The notes below the pieces were generated by a model, which searched no databases, was not told the DNA's origin, and worked only from the letters and a program-made list of their open reading frames with translations. From Periplaneta americana (lineage: Eukaryota > Arthropoda > Insecta > Blattodea > Blattidae), in the NCBI RefSeq assembly GCF_040183065.1, contig NC_091120.1, positions 191,721,627 through 191,785,626 on the forward strand: a DNA stretch of 64,000 bases, written 5' to 3'. Made by a program: the position numbers and the translations under genes. How positions within the stretch are numbered: position 1 is the first letter of the stretch; each line of letters begins with the position of its first letter. Of this stretch, positions 21,943-32,672 are shown in pieces.

Positions 21943-22018
21943 TACTTACTTATGGCTTTTAAGAAAACCGCAGGTTCATTGCCGCCCTCACATAAGCCCG
22001 CCATCGGTCCCTATTAGA
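21943..22018 (-). mobile_element. 3' tip of an RTE LINE
   Basis: TACTTACTTATGGCTTTTAA followed by TTCATTGCCGCCCTCACATA is the reverse complement of the last ~75 bp of the LINE (end of coding and AAGT tail). Only this tip is present. Confidence 0.85.
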
Positions 22019-23080
22019 GGTCTGCATCGGACGTTTTCGCTCGAGCGCCAAATAGTTCATAGCATAATGATGGATAAATATATAATAGGATGCGAAACTG
22101 CGGTCAGCACCATCTGGATTTGGGGGTTTGAAATAAGGTAATCAGCGCCCAACGTCGTAGGTGGTGAATATTAGAATTACGTGTTGGGTACATTACCAAG
22201 AGTTCTCTGTTTATCCGTTCGAGATATTGCTGTACGGGAGAGTCGAAGATGAAGATGGCGGACTGAAACTTGCTAATAAGTGAACATAAAGTGATACGTG
22301 TGTGTATAAGCAGTGTATGTTAAACAGTGATGTTTATGGACGTTGTAAAAATAGTGTTGTTGAATGTATTGTAAAGTAATAGTAATATAATTAATTGAAC
22401 TATCTAAGTAGTTCTTGCAGACTTTTCCATTGCGCTGTACAATAAATACCCAAAGAATACAATCCCAATTATCTAACCTTTTTCTTTATTTTTTGTCTCT
22501 GCTTATATTTTAATCGGGTAGTGTAAAACACATCGTCTCTTTTACGAGTATCTTCCTGTTGGCTCCGGTAAGAATTTTCAGTAGAATATGCTGTGAGGAA
22601 TAAAACCGTAAGTGTTTTATTTTAAATTGGGTTAGTTTTGAATATCGATGAGGGTGGGAGGGAATACTTTCTGCACAGTTTAACATTTTCGTCACCAGGT
22701 GCGCTGCTAAATGCATGGAGTAATTACTCTTTTCGCTACTTGGTGCGCTGCTAGATGTAATAATGCCCCTCCCAGAAATAGATGGCAGCAAGATCAATTT
22801 CTACAACAGCGCCTCTAGTATGTGTTACGGGAAACTCATTAAGTTTCGCATGCTATTATATATTTATCCATGGCATAATCCGATAGGTAGCGCACAAGCA
22901 TGATGGGTAAAAGTTCGCGAGCGATAAATCCTTGAACGGTATAAGCCGAGCGTTAGACATTCGTTCTTGAAACCGGGAAGTAAGTACACTGTCAAAAATT
23001 GAGCGCGAGCTAAAAGATTTAGTGAAGTTGAAAATACTCAACAAGGAATACAAGTTAAGTTTTAAAGAACATATGAAGAG
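22019..23080. other. No recognised feature
   Basis: Contains GAAGATGGCGGAC-type sequence near 22250 and minus-strand frames of 95 and 65 codons (22510-22797, 22856-23053) without motifs. CAGGTGCGCTGCTA and TTGGTGCGCTGCTA recur 54 bp apart near 22696 and 22740. No gene call is supported. Confidence 0.35.
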
Positions 23081-23154
23081 CAGTGGCGACTCGTGATTAT
23101 TTTTGTTGGTGGGGCCAGATATTTCACAAATTTTGCGATATGCTTTAAATAGTA

Positions 23155-24068
23155 GGGGAGACTGTTGTACCTTTAAACACTTTTCACATTTTATTTTTTT
23201 TTAATTTTGGGAAATGAAATTTTTAAAATGAAAAAAATGCTTGAAATAATTATTGAAGATTCCTTTACAACTTCCTGTATGTATTTTCCTGTTTTACAGA
23301 TCTATTAAGGATGGAAAAAATAAAATGAAAGGATATGTAATGTGTTCAAAGGTACAACAGGATCATGTACCTTGGAACATACCCTCTTGTAAGTTGGAAC
23401 ACATGGAATATAGGTGGGAATATAGCTGTAAAAACTGACAATCATATTTAAAATGTGTTTGCAATCATAAACCAGAGCAGGCTTCTCTGATTTAGATTTT
23501 ATTTCCTGGAGAAGCAATAACTGCTTCAACAGCTTTTTTCAAGACATCCGAATCAATTGGGGACCTCTTTAATTCCAGACTTACTTCGTGACATGACCTT
23601 AAAATAAAATAAAAACAAAAACCGATAGTATCGTGTAATTTGGAGCATGTTCCATGGTACAAGATGTTTTGTGTTCAAAGGTACAAGGCACAAGGCACAA
23701 GGCACAAGGCACGTTTAAACAAATATGGCTCCGAAAACTAGAGAGTCAAATAAATCATGGAAATTAAAATATGTTATTACTCACCAGATGATAGAGAACA
23801 CACCGTACTTGAAAGATAGTAACAAATACAATCTGGTTTTGTGTTAGAAAACATACATCAATGAACGAAATGTTTACTTTTGGTACTAAAAAACTTCTTT
23901 TGTCCACGGAACTCACACTTTGCAATAAATCAAACTGAAACTACGACCAGAGCTACTTAGCGGCTTTCTCTACAATCTACTTCATTTTGAGTCCTCTAGG
24001 CAGCAGCAAAAATTAAAAAACAAAAAATGTTCAAAGGTACACTATGCTAAAGGTACAACAGTCTCCCC
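23155..24068. mobile_element. TIR element GGGGAGACTGTTGTACCTTT, TA-flanked
   Basis: The left end GGGGAGACTGTTGTACCTTT is inverted at the right end (AAAGGTACAACAGTCTCCCC). TA dinucleotides at 23153-23154 and 24069-24070 suggest a Tc1/mariner-type target duplication. CAAAGGTAC-like motifs recur inside (near 23347, 23678 and 24033), plus an AAGGCAC tandem run at about 23686-23712. No transposase. Confidence 0.85.
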
Positions 24069-24167
24069 TACACCAAGATTTTTTATTTCATTTTGGTTAA
24101 TTGTTTCTACTTTAAAAAATGTAACTAAAACTACCACCTATATAATAACGCAAATTCAACAATAAAC

Positions 24168-24680
24168 TCACCAATTTTCAGAATTATTTACAAAGAAGAT
24201 GTGCTCGTCTGTCCTGTCTGGCAAGCTTTCCAATGACCCTGTTCTTAAGTTCGGAATTTGATGGAGATGCTCATTAAGAATGGAATAGATAGCCAACGAA
24301 TTCAGCCTATCTTGACCCGTGGTGTTTCTGGAAATGTTTTTATCCTGTTTAATGTGTTGAAACTCCGTTCTGACACAGCTGTTCAAACAGATGTTGTTAA
24401 TGCGATTCGAAGGGCCTTTCCCACTTCAGGGAATGAATCTTCAGCGGAGTAATCCATAAAAAAAATCTGAACAAATCACACACAGAGGAAATGTCTTTAA
24501 ATGTATCATTTCGATAGATCACTGATAGTTCATTAATAAATTTTTCTTTCGAAATTAAAGAAGAGTAATTTTTTACAAAAATATTAGCCAGGTCGGTGGG
24601 GAATTTATCTCTATATGAAGCTAATTTCTTTGGCTCAAGCATATTAAAGCTACCAAATATATGTGATTCCAGGAAACGTA
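24168..24680 (-). pseudogene. hAT transposase C-terminus (dimerisation domain), frameshifted
   Basis: The minus strand reads KLASYRDKFPTDLANIFVKN and FINELSVIYRNDTFKDIS, then after a frameshift ALTTSV-stop-TAVSERSFNTLNRIKT and RNTTGQDRLNSLAIYSILNE. The SERSFNTLNRIKT...NTTGQDRLNSLAI order is the C-terminal hAT dimerisation block of ZMYM1-like proteins. An in-frame stop and at least two frameshifts inactivate it. Confidence 0.85.
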
Positions 24681-24702
24681 ATTGAAATTGTTGATAATGA
24701 TA

Positions 24703-25425
24703 ACTCCATTGCAGCCCTCTGGTCCCTACCCTTTGCAAGATTAATCAAGTCTCTATCATCACATCCCACCTCCTTCAAATCCATTTTAATATTATCCTCC
24801 CATCTACGTCTTTGCCTCCCCAAAAGTCTTTTTCCCTTCAGCCTCCCAACTAACACTCTGTATGCATTTCTGGATTTGCCCATAAGTGCTACATGCCCTG
24901 CCCATCTCGAACGTGTGGATTTAATGTTCCTAATTATGTCTGGTGAAGAATACAATGCGTGCAGTTCTGCATTGTGTAACTTTCTCCATTCTCCTGTAAC
25001 TTCATCCCTATTAGTCCCAAATATATTCCAAAAAACGTTATTCTCAAACACCCTTAACCTATGTTCCTCTCTCTCAGTGAGAGTCCAACCGGTAATATTA
25101 CTGTTTTATAAATTCTAACTTCCAGATTTTTTGACAGCCAACTAAATGCCAAAAGCTTCTCAACCGAATAATAACAGGCATTTCCCATATTTACTCTACG
25201 TTTAATTTCCTCCGGAGTGTCATTTATATTTGTTACTGTTGCTCCAAGATATTTGAATTTTCCACCTCTTCAAAGGATTAATTTTCAATTTTTATATTTC
25301 CATTTCGTACAGTATTCTGGTCACGAGACATAATCATATACTTAGTCTTTTCGGGATTTACTTCCAAACCTATCGCTTTACTTGCTACAAGTAGAATTTC
25401 CGTGTTTTCCCTAATCGCTCATTGT
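24703..25425 (-). pseudogene. RTE LINE C-terminal fragment
   Basis: The minus strand gives [40 protein letters not shown]-like sequence and [20 protein letters not shown], preceded by degenerate matches to [14 protein letters not shown] and [20 protein letters not shown]. The end has LAKGRDQRAAMELS, lacking the family's WRAYV. It is broken by frameshifts around 25095-25130 and ends within the RT before the YADD box. Confidence 0.9.
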
Positions 25426-26081
25426 ACGTCATATAATGACTTAATGGTAGCATGTTTACATTGATATAATATGTATTACAAGATTTAGATATATTTTTGT
25501 GTTGAAAATTTCAGGTTTTTCTGCGTAGAATTTTTATAAAAGTATATATAGATTTTTTTAAATTTATAAAATCGAGCTAGATCTATAACTTTGCTAGTGA
25601 ACTAGATAAATATATTGCAAATATGTATGAAAAATGTTAACGATGTACATTAACCACTTTTCAAGAGAAAGTTGCATGAATTTAACATTTTTTTTGTTTA
25701 TTTTTTCTTTCTTTTGAATACAATTTTTTTAAAACTCAATTATAGCATAACCAACTAACCACCAATGTAATCTTAAAAGCATGTAGAGTAATATGTAAGA
25801 ATTTGAAAATAACACCTTTTATACTTTTGGAGAAATAACCACTTAAAATCAGCATTACGCGCTATGAAAACATCTATTTTTTTAGTTTCATTTATTATAT
25901 TCCATAGATCTTACATTAGCAATGAAGCTTTAAGGTGTGGAAGAAGTAAAAATTTTACAAAATCACAATTACAATTTTTACAAATTTTTTACGTTTTACA
26001 TTTTTTACAATTTTGCAATTTTCTACCATTTTTTTTTACAATTTTTCTACATTTTTTACAATATTTTGGGGAGATGTAACG
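25426..26081. other. AT-rich spacer with TTTTACAA low complexity
   Basis: 25950-26063 is a degenerate run of TTTTACAATTT. The phrase TATTCCATAGATCTTACATT-AGCAATGAAGCTTTAAGGTG (about 25898-25938) recurs in similar form at 46615-46655, so part is a dispersed repeat, probably an old retroposon end. Confidence 0.45.
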
Positions 26082-26270
26082 AGATGAGGTAAGGCCCGAG
26101 GATTCGCCAAAAGATTACCTGGCATTTGCCTTATGGTTGGGAAAAACCTCGGGAAAAACCCAACCAGCTACTCAGACCAAAGGGGATGAAATGAAGTGAG
26201 GCCGAGGACTCGCCATAGATCATCCGGCGTCAGTCCTACGACTGAGGAAAACCTCGGAAAAAATAAGTTA
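26082..26270. repeat. Dimeric dispersed repeat (CCGAGGATTCGCC family)
   Basis: Two diverged direct halves: GGCCCGAGGATTCGCCAAAA..GGGAAAAACCTCGGGAAAAA (26092-26160) and GAGGCCGAGGACTCGCCATA..GAGGAAAACCTCGGAAAAAA (26198-26268). I associate this with a tRNA-derived retroposon common in cockroach DNA, but the tRNA part is not visible here. Confidence 0.6.
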
Positions 26271-27477
26271 TACTACCTTGTCCCCTTAAAAACGTTACCC
26301 ACCTAGCTACAATGCTGTATGTAACAGAGTAATAAAATACACATTTATTTCTTTTTAATATAAAAGGTGATTATTTCAAATCCGAGATGAAATATGAAGT
26401 TGCGTAGATGTCCAAAGACAATTCAATACAAAAGCCTAATGGTGTGTTTCTCTTGCCTTTTTCCCTGAAGCGAGAATCAGTATGTTGTTAGGAAAATGGT
26501 GGAGACTGTTCTTTTTACGACTCTATTAAAACATCCAGAAACTATACTACAAATGACTTAGTCTACCGTGACAGTTTCAAACCCAATAGTTTTATATGCA
26601 ATTTTTTGCACTTCTGTGGAAATATTTCTCGTCTTTCATTATTGTCGGGAGCTCAAAATGTACAGTATAGATCGTAGAATGCATATCGGTCATAATAATG
26701 AGATTTTCCCGTTATTTCTCCTTTTATTTGCACACGTTATAAATGGAAGTGGTGCGAGAGATTAATTCTGCAGCGATGTCCAGCTTCGTAGCTAGTTGGC
26801 AGCACTTTTTGCAGAAACAATAGCACATCGCTACCTGCATCCCTATTCACGGAATTTGTAGAGGACAATGAGAGAAAATGATAACTTGGACGCAATTGTT
26901 TTCAGAGCCATCGATTTCAATAACCGTGCCTCCTATGAATGGCTTCATAAAACCTAGATTTTATTAAGTGATTTAACACGTGGATAAAATACTGTAATAT
27001 TACAAATATTTAACGTGATACTATTTTGTAAGCATGATTTATGTTGTCATGGTTACGATAAGAAGTCCGTAATATTATGTGCTGTCATGAGTACAAAAAA
27101 ATAATAATTGCTCGTTATATTTTATAAAGGACGACAGAAAAGTGAACTACTTGGAATGGGAAACAGGATTCAAATGCAACCTGTGAGGTTTTTCCAATCA
27201 GGAAAGTTGACTTTGCAGTCCAACGATTGAACGAGTTGAGGTGATATTTAAGGTGCACAAACAAGTTGAAGAGATTTTAGTATGCGATGATGTACAGTAC
27301 ATTAAATACAATAATTTTAGTACTAGTTTCTGTATGTGCAGCGATTTCTACTAATCTATTGGACTGATTTTGGTCATATTCAGTTTTTACGAGTCACTTA
27401 ATCAGGAAATGATGTAATTAGGCTACATGAAATGTAATAATTTTAATTTATATTACCTGCCATTTTGATTTATGTAC
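26271..27477. other. No recognised feature
   Basis: AT-rich sequence. Short frames such as 26568-26765 have no motifs. Confidence 0.4.
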
Positions 27478-27642
27478 AGGGTGTATGAAAAGGGTCTTTA
27501 CAATTTAGACGCCTATAGAAATTTATTCACATATCTTACAGAAATGGTTAAGATGTAATTTTAAAGGGCAATATATGAAGTTTCTACCAAGCAGTTATTT
27601 TGGTTCGATGTGATTACCGTTCGTCATATAGCAGACATCCAA
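27478..27642 (+). mobile_element. Mariner-like element end fragment
   Basis: ACAGGGTGTATGAAAAGGGT with following subterminal sequence (CAGTTATTTTGGTTCGATGT..GCAGACATCCAAC) resembles the end of a mariner-like element I have seen in insect genomes. It is truncated where the Jockey-like fragment begins. Confidence 0.5.
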
Positions 27643-28245
27643 CCTACAAAAAAGAGCAGTTAGAATAATAGTAGATACCAAATCTAGGGAATCGTGTAGG
27701 ACCATTTTCAAAAAACCTACAAATAATGCCCATGGCTTGTCTGTATATTTTTTCATTAATAAACTTGCTCTATGTAATCGTGAAAACTTTGTAACTAACT
27801 CAACAGTTCATAGCATAAATACGTGTCAAAAATGACTTTCATACTCCATTGACAAGTCTATCGTGCTATAAAAAAGAAATGCGTTATATGGCAATAAAAA
27901 TTTTGAATAGGCTCCTTATGGATATACAAAATCAAATTCAAAACCTAAGATTATTTAGGGCCAGATTAAAGACATACGGTACGTCATTTCTCACGCCTTC
28001 TATTCTGTAGGTGAATTCATGTCATTCAACAACGCTTCATGAATATTTCTGTCTTGTATTAAGTATTAATGTTAAGCCTTTGTCTTGTACTAGTAGACTA
28101 TATTTTAAAACCCTTCAGTATATATTTCAACTAGACTGTGACTATAATTAAGAATTTGTAGTACTTTTAAGATTTTTTTGACATGTTCCGTATTCTAGCT
28201 TTGAACCGATGTTCGAATACCACGGAATGTAAATAAATATAATAC
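27643..28245 (+). pseudogene. Jockey/CR1-like LINE 3' end
   Basis: Reads KRAVRIIVDTKSRESCRTIF, then with frameshifts VHSINT, TPLTSLSCYKKEMRYMAIKI and IQNQIQNLRLFRARLKTY, the C-terminal block of Jockey/CR1-like reverse transcriptases. About 200 bp of 3' UTR follow, ending ..CACGGAATGTAAATAAATAT, a typical LINE terminus. Several stops. It may be the same superfamily as 8023-8675 but covers a later part of the protein. Confidence 0.8.
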
Positions 28246-28324
28246 ACTACAATCCTAACACTTCAATTGTTTAGGTTGTCCCCTTCTCTCTTTGAATAGT
28301 TTTGATATTAGTCACCGAAATTGT

Positions 28325-28948
28325 ATACTTACTTACTTACTTACGACTTTTAAGGAACCCGGAAGTTCATTGCCGCCATCATATAAGCCCGCCATTGGTC
28401 CCTATCCTGAGCAAGATTAATCTAGTCTCTATCATCATATGCCACATCCCTCAAATCCATTTTAATATTATCCTCCCATCTACGTCTCGTTGTGGAGTAT
28501 CGGTCAGCGCGTCTTCCCGCGAAACGATGTGGCCCGGGTTCGAATACCGGTCGGGGCAAGTTACTTGATTGAGGTTTTTCCGGGTTTTCCCTCAACCCAA
28601 TACGAGCAAATGCTGGGTAACTTTCGGTGCTGGACCCCGGACTCATTTCACCCCCATTATCATCTTCATTTCATTCATACGCTAAATAACCTAGATGTTG
28701 ATACAGCGTCGTAAAATAACCCAATAAAATAAAATCTACGTCTCGGCCTCACCAAAGGTCTTATTCCTTCTGGCCTCCCAACTAACACTCTATATGCATT
28801 TCTGGATTCGCCCATGCGTGCTACATGTCCTGCCCATCTCAAACGTCTGGATTTAATGTTCCTAATTATGTCAGGTGAAGAATACAATGCGTGCAGTTCT
28901 GCGTCGTGTAACTTTCTCCATTATCCTGTAACTTCATCCCTCTTAGCC
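28325..28948 (-). mobile_element. 5'-truncated RTE LINE insertion with 12-bp TSD
   Basis: CACCGAAATTGT lies at 28313-28324 and 28949-28960, exactly bordering an RTE 3' fragment. The minus-strand element starts at GGCTAAGAGGGATGAAGTTA and ends with coding, stop and (AAGT)n, seen as TACTTACTTACTTACTTAC on the plus strand. A family B SINE is nested at 28490-28733. Short frames over the SINE/LINE junctions are chimeric artefacts. Confidence 0.95.
28490..28733 (+). mobile_element. tRNA-derived SINE, family B, with 12-bp TSD inside an RTE
   Basis: ATCTACGTCTCG occurs at 28478-28489 and 28734-28745; this is the RTE sequence encoding RRRW/E, so the duplication is unmistakable. The SINE matches 10419-10681 through GGTTCGAATACCGG, CAAATGCTGGGTAACTTTCG, GGACCCCGGACTCATTTCAC and CAGCGTCGTAAAATAACCC. 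Its first bases (TTGTGGAGTATCGG) lack the CCACACC seen in the other copy. Confidence 0.95.
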
Positions 28949-28960
28949 CACCGAAATTGT

Positions 28961-29576
28961 CTATCAATTATTTCATTTGGCACAGTTGAAAACAATATGG
29001 GAAGTTCTTAATTCTCCTTTTCATATACTCACTGTATCGTAGCCTTACACACCTCCGTTATGCACTGGTTTCCGGAACTATATACTGGAATTGCGTCATA
29101 ATTTTGTTGGTTGAACTTCCTGCTTGACTAAAAGTTAAGTGCTCGGGTAAACGCGTCCCGTAACGCTCAGGTCTGAGTGCGGGAACTGCAGGAAATTCGG
29201 GATTTTATGAAGTAACAACTCGTTAATCCGGTGTATAACGGCGGACTGAGTCATACTTGAGACGTTTTAATGGCTTAATGGGCAGGATTACATCGCGAAC
29301 ACACCAGAATGCAGTTTCGTTCCCAATATAATCCTGTCTGGCTTAATGGATCCCTCGTCAGTCTAGCGTCTAGCCTGTATTCGAATAACTCAGTTACTGT
29401 AATCTTAGAGCGTGTTATCTTCAATCCTTATGCAACTGGCAAAGGAGTGTACAAATAATATTACTCTGGAGTGACGTGAAATGAAATACCAGGAGGCTCT
29501 TTCCTCCCATATCCCGTTTCTAATATATTTTAGCAATAAATTTAAATTATATCAACATAACTCATATAAAGGGTGC
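28961..29576. other. No recognised feature
   Basis: Mixed composition, slightly G+C-richer near 29130-29350. No frame or repeat that I can name. Confidence 0.4.
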
Positions 29577-29578
29577 GT

Positions 29579-30246
29579 CAGAAAGAACGGATGGATTTCA
29601 AACTATCGATACGCAACGAGGAGAGAGATATAGTGAGGGGGACCACGACTGTTGGGTCAGCCATAGAATGCAGTTTCAGTTGAGAACATGGTGTTGGTCT
29701 GGTGTACAACGTGCTTTCATCGTAGAGACATTTTTGAAAAATGAAGAGTCTGTGATCGCCACTCAGGACTCATTTCGACATCGGACGTCACGCTAGGATT
29801 CCAACTCGGAATACAATTTTGCGGTGGGTAGCTTCATTTCGTATCACAGGTTCAACATTAAAGAAGAAATCACCTGGACGAAATTCTAATGCACTGAGAT
29901 TGTCCGAGGCTATGGTAAGATCTCGCGCCCTGCGACTTCTTTCTTTGGGACCATTTGAAGGCGTAAGTTTGTAAACATCGATCACATACACTGGACGAAC
30001 TGAAGACGGCGATTCGTGAAGAAATCGTGGCAATTGCACCAGCTATGACTGTGAAAGTGATGGCGAACATCAGAAAACGCCTCGATGCCTGTATTGAAAG
30101 CCAAGGACATCATATGGATAATGTTGTTTTCTATAAATAAACTGCATGTATTGGTGAATATGTTGATAACAATAAATTTTTGATTTGATGAATCTTTACA
30201 ATTTTCTTGCCATGTGAAATCCATCCGTTCTTTCTGACGCACTCTG
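29579..30246 (+). mobile_element. Mariner-like (DUF4817-type) deletion derivative
   Basis: The ends GTGCGTCAGAAAGAACGGAT and ATCCGTTCTTTCTGACGCAC are near-perfect inverted repeats of about 28 bp, with TA outside each (29577-29578, 30247-30248). The interior carries an N-terminal HTH relic joined to the C-terminus of the same transposase, so the catalytic core has been deleted. Confidence 0.9.
29650..30139 (+). pseudogene. Transposase relic lacking the catalytic core
   Basis: The N-terminal part reads SGVQRAFIVETFLKNEESVI then, after a frameshift, PTRNTILRWVASFRITGSTL and KKKSPGRNSN, the DUF4817/HTH region. The C-terminal part resumes at LDELKTAIREEIVAIAPAMT and VKVMANIRKRLDACIESQGH, then HMDNVVFYK and a stop. 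None of the Asp/Asp/acidic catalytic motifs remain between them. Minus-strand frames over this stretch are shadows. Confidence 0.85.
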
Positions 30247-30280
30247 TATTTACTTCGTAGGTGATACATGCTGACTAATA

Positions 30281-31385
30281 CAGGGACATCATTTTATTTT
30301 TACTTCAATCTTTATTGTATCTGAGTTTTTTAATGCACTTCTTTCCCACCCCTTCTACTAATGAAGTTCAACCGTCCTCTACACAGAACCAAGACTGCAT
30401 ATACAGTCATAGTAACCTTACGGTCATAGTGTACAGTACGTTCCAAAAATATGTTCGCGATTTCCAGTGAGAAAGAGCTTTCAATATTGCATCATTTTCC
30501 ACTTGCCTACGTCGCATCCCGGTTTCCCCCACCTGCTTCCATTCGCCTCTCTGTAAAGGCTAGTGGCTGGCTGTCTTAGCTCTTTTCTGAGAGCATTAAT
30601 TTCTGTTAGGAATTGGACGTCTACGTAACATTTTGCCCATATAATTGTTTAAAATAACTTAAATAAAAGGGCCCCGTTATGTAATTAACTGTCACGTGAT
30701 TTCCTCCCTTTCTACGACGCTCCGACGTAACCACTTGGACGGATAATAGATAGCATGTCTGAGTAATTTTATCTGTGCGGGTCTGGCAGAAGTGAAGATT
30801 GAATTTACAGTACATAAGGTCACTTTTATACAGTAGGTACAGAATTATTTTAACATGAGTTACTGATACGAGGTACTTGGAATTACGTGTAATAGTCCAT
30901 AGTGCGATAATATGCACATTAGAACTGAAGCCTGTATCGAAATGAACGGCCAGCATTTAAAAAAATGTGTTTAAATATCCATATTATGATTATTTTTCAA
31001 TTTAACTTCATTCTCTATATTGCAGGTACGCTAATGTGCTGTAGACAGTATAATATACAATGCATAATGAATACGTCCGCATAGACAGCTCAGTTCGTGA
31101 GTAAAAACACTTATTGTTAATACTGTACTGTATTTTGATTAAACAAAAACCCAATGAAAATTATCAATCTCAAAATCGCGATATTTCCTACTTTACGTAA
31201 ATAGATGAACTACTTTTCTTCCCTCCTATACCTAGTAAAGTGATTTGTTTGTATGTTACGCCAGTATCATCGAACTCCAGTCGTGTAAGGGGGTAGCAAA
31301 CTGTGTTTCCGGTTCTTAATCGTTGATCCAAAGGTATAGCCAGGTTAATATTAGAAATGTTAGTAAAAATAAAATGATGTCCCTG
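30281..31385 (+). mobile_element. ACAGGG-family TIR element, copy 2 (intact ends)
   Basis: Termini CAGGGACATCATTTTATTTT and the inverse AAAATAAAATGATGTCCCTG. TAATA occurs at 30276-30280 and 31386-31390, a possible 5-bp target duplication. About 1.1 kb and no transposase recognised. It lies directly beside the hairpin-tail repeat (31391-32052), whose edge in another copy also reads ATAATAGTAC, consistent with insertion there. The superfamily is unknown to me. Confidence 0.85.
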
Positions 31386-31390
31386 TAATA

Positions 31391-32052
31391 GTACATTATG
31401 CAACAAGCCTATAGTGGTAGTAATGAAGACGCGAGTATGTTTATGAAACGAGCGCAAGCGAGTTTCATAATTTTCATACGAGCGTCTTAATTACCATTAT
31501 AGGCAAGTTTCATACGACTTTTTATGCTCGACCATATTTCTAACTTCAAATTATTCATAAGGGTATTCATGTTATTCTTATCTGACTGGGGAGCGGAACT
31601 GACCTTGTGCAATATCTCGTAAATTGTGAGATGTGCGCAGACGCGAAAGTATTGATTTTTTTTTCCGAGGAACAAATGTCATTGACCTTGATATAATCTA
31701 GAGAGTAAAATGAACATTAATCTTGATATAACCTTGAAATTGACTTAGACATTGAAAAACGAGATGACAAATTGAATTTATTTGAATATTATTTACAATT
31801 AACGCTAATTATTATAGTACAGAACATAACCTTCTGCGACAGTATTGGATTTCCAGCCTCCTTGACGTTTCGCCAGTTGTCTTTCGATTGAATATCCGAG
31901 AATAATCGATACTTGCGCTTTCATATTGCTACAATGGTGTTTTCTGATTGGTGGAACACCTGAACTTTAATGAATAGGTGTACTTTAATGAGGTCCATTA
32001 TAGGGCTGCTACCAGGTGTATAATTGCTTCATTTCGGCATGGTCGAGCATAA
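31391..32052 (-). mobile_element. TATGCTCGACC repeat with hairpin tail, copy 1
   Basis: The minus-strand counterpart of 43145-43822 and 52334-52917. Internal inverted ends TATGCTCGACCAT/ATGGTCGAGCATA are followed by a ~100-nt tail that folds on itself (CCTATAATGG...CCATTATAGG-type arms with an inner GAAACTCGC/GCGAGTTTC-like stem, 31400-31500). The 89- and 62-codon minus frames (31188-31457, 31487-31675) are broken or altered in the other copies. Confidence 0.8.
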
Positions 32053-32098
32053 AATACTTTTTTTTATCGTGATTAACTGTCTTTTCACAAACTTTACA

Positions 32099-32672
32099 CA
32101 CTCGGGAGGAAATTAAACGCATAATAAATATGAGAAATGCATTTATTATGCGTTTAATTTCCTTTTGTCATCTACTCTGCTGTCAAAAAATCAGAAAGTT
32201 AGAATTTATAAAACAGTCATATTACCGGTTGTTCTGTACGGTTGTGAAACTTGGATTGTCACTTTGAGAGAGGAACAGAGATTAGGGGTGTTTGAGAATA
32301 AAGTTCTTAGGAAAATATTTGTGGCTAAGAGCGATAAAGTTACAGAAGAATGGAGAAAGTTACACAACTCAGAACTGCACGCATTGTATTCTTCACCTGA
32401 CATAATTAGGAACATTAAATCTAGACGTTTGAGATGGGCAGGCATGTAGTAGGTATGGGCGAATTCAGAAATGCATATAGAGTGTTAGTTGGGAGGCCGG
32501 AAGGAAAAATACCTTTGAGAAGGCGAGACGTAGATGAGAGGATAATATTAAAATGAATTTTAGGGAGTTGGGATATGATGGTAGAGACTGGATTAATCTT
32601 GCTCAGGATAGGGACCGATGGCGGACTTATGCGAGGGCGGCAATGAACCTCCGGGTTTCTTAAAAGCCATAA
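32099..32672 (+). pseudogene. RTE LINE C-terminal fragment with internal foldback mutation
   Basis: Starts mid-protein at TREEIKR, then instead of CYYSVEKLL it carries an inverted copy of the preceding bases (32141-32162 against 32108-32129). It then resumes at [40 protein letters not shown] and WRKLHNSELHALYSSPDIIR. Frameshifts follow after RRLRWAG. It ends at GGGTTTCTTAAAAGCC with a weak AAGT tail. Confidence 0.9.

Larger units (their letters stand above)
23081..24690 (-). mobile_element. hAT element relic (ZMYM1-like transposase) with a nested TIR element
   Basis: The 3' end on the minus strand is ..CACGAGTCGCCACTG (CAGTGGCGAC at 23081 on the plus strand), a hAT-type terminus. Just inside lies a 914-bp TIR element (23155-24068), then the C-terminal coding of a hAT transposase. 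The upstream part is cut off by an RTE fragment at about 24700. No 8-bp duplication can be read because the 5' end is missing. Confidence 0.75.

Noticed and set aside
28422-28887. Chimeric frames joining SINE and LINE sequence
   Set aside because: The SINE is flanked by its own 12-bp TSD, so the frames arose by insertion and are not a fusion gene.
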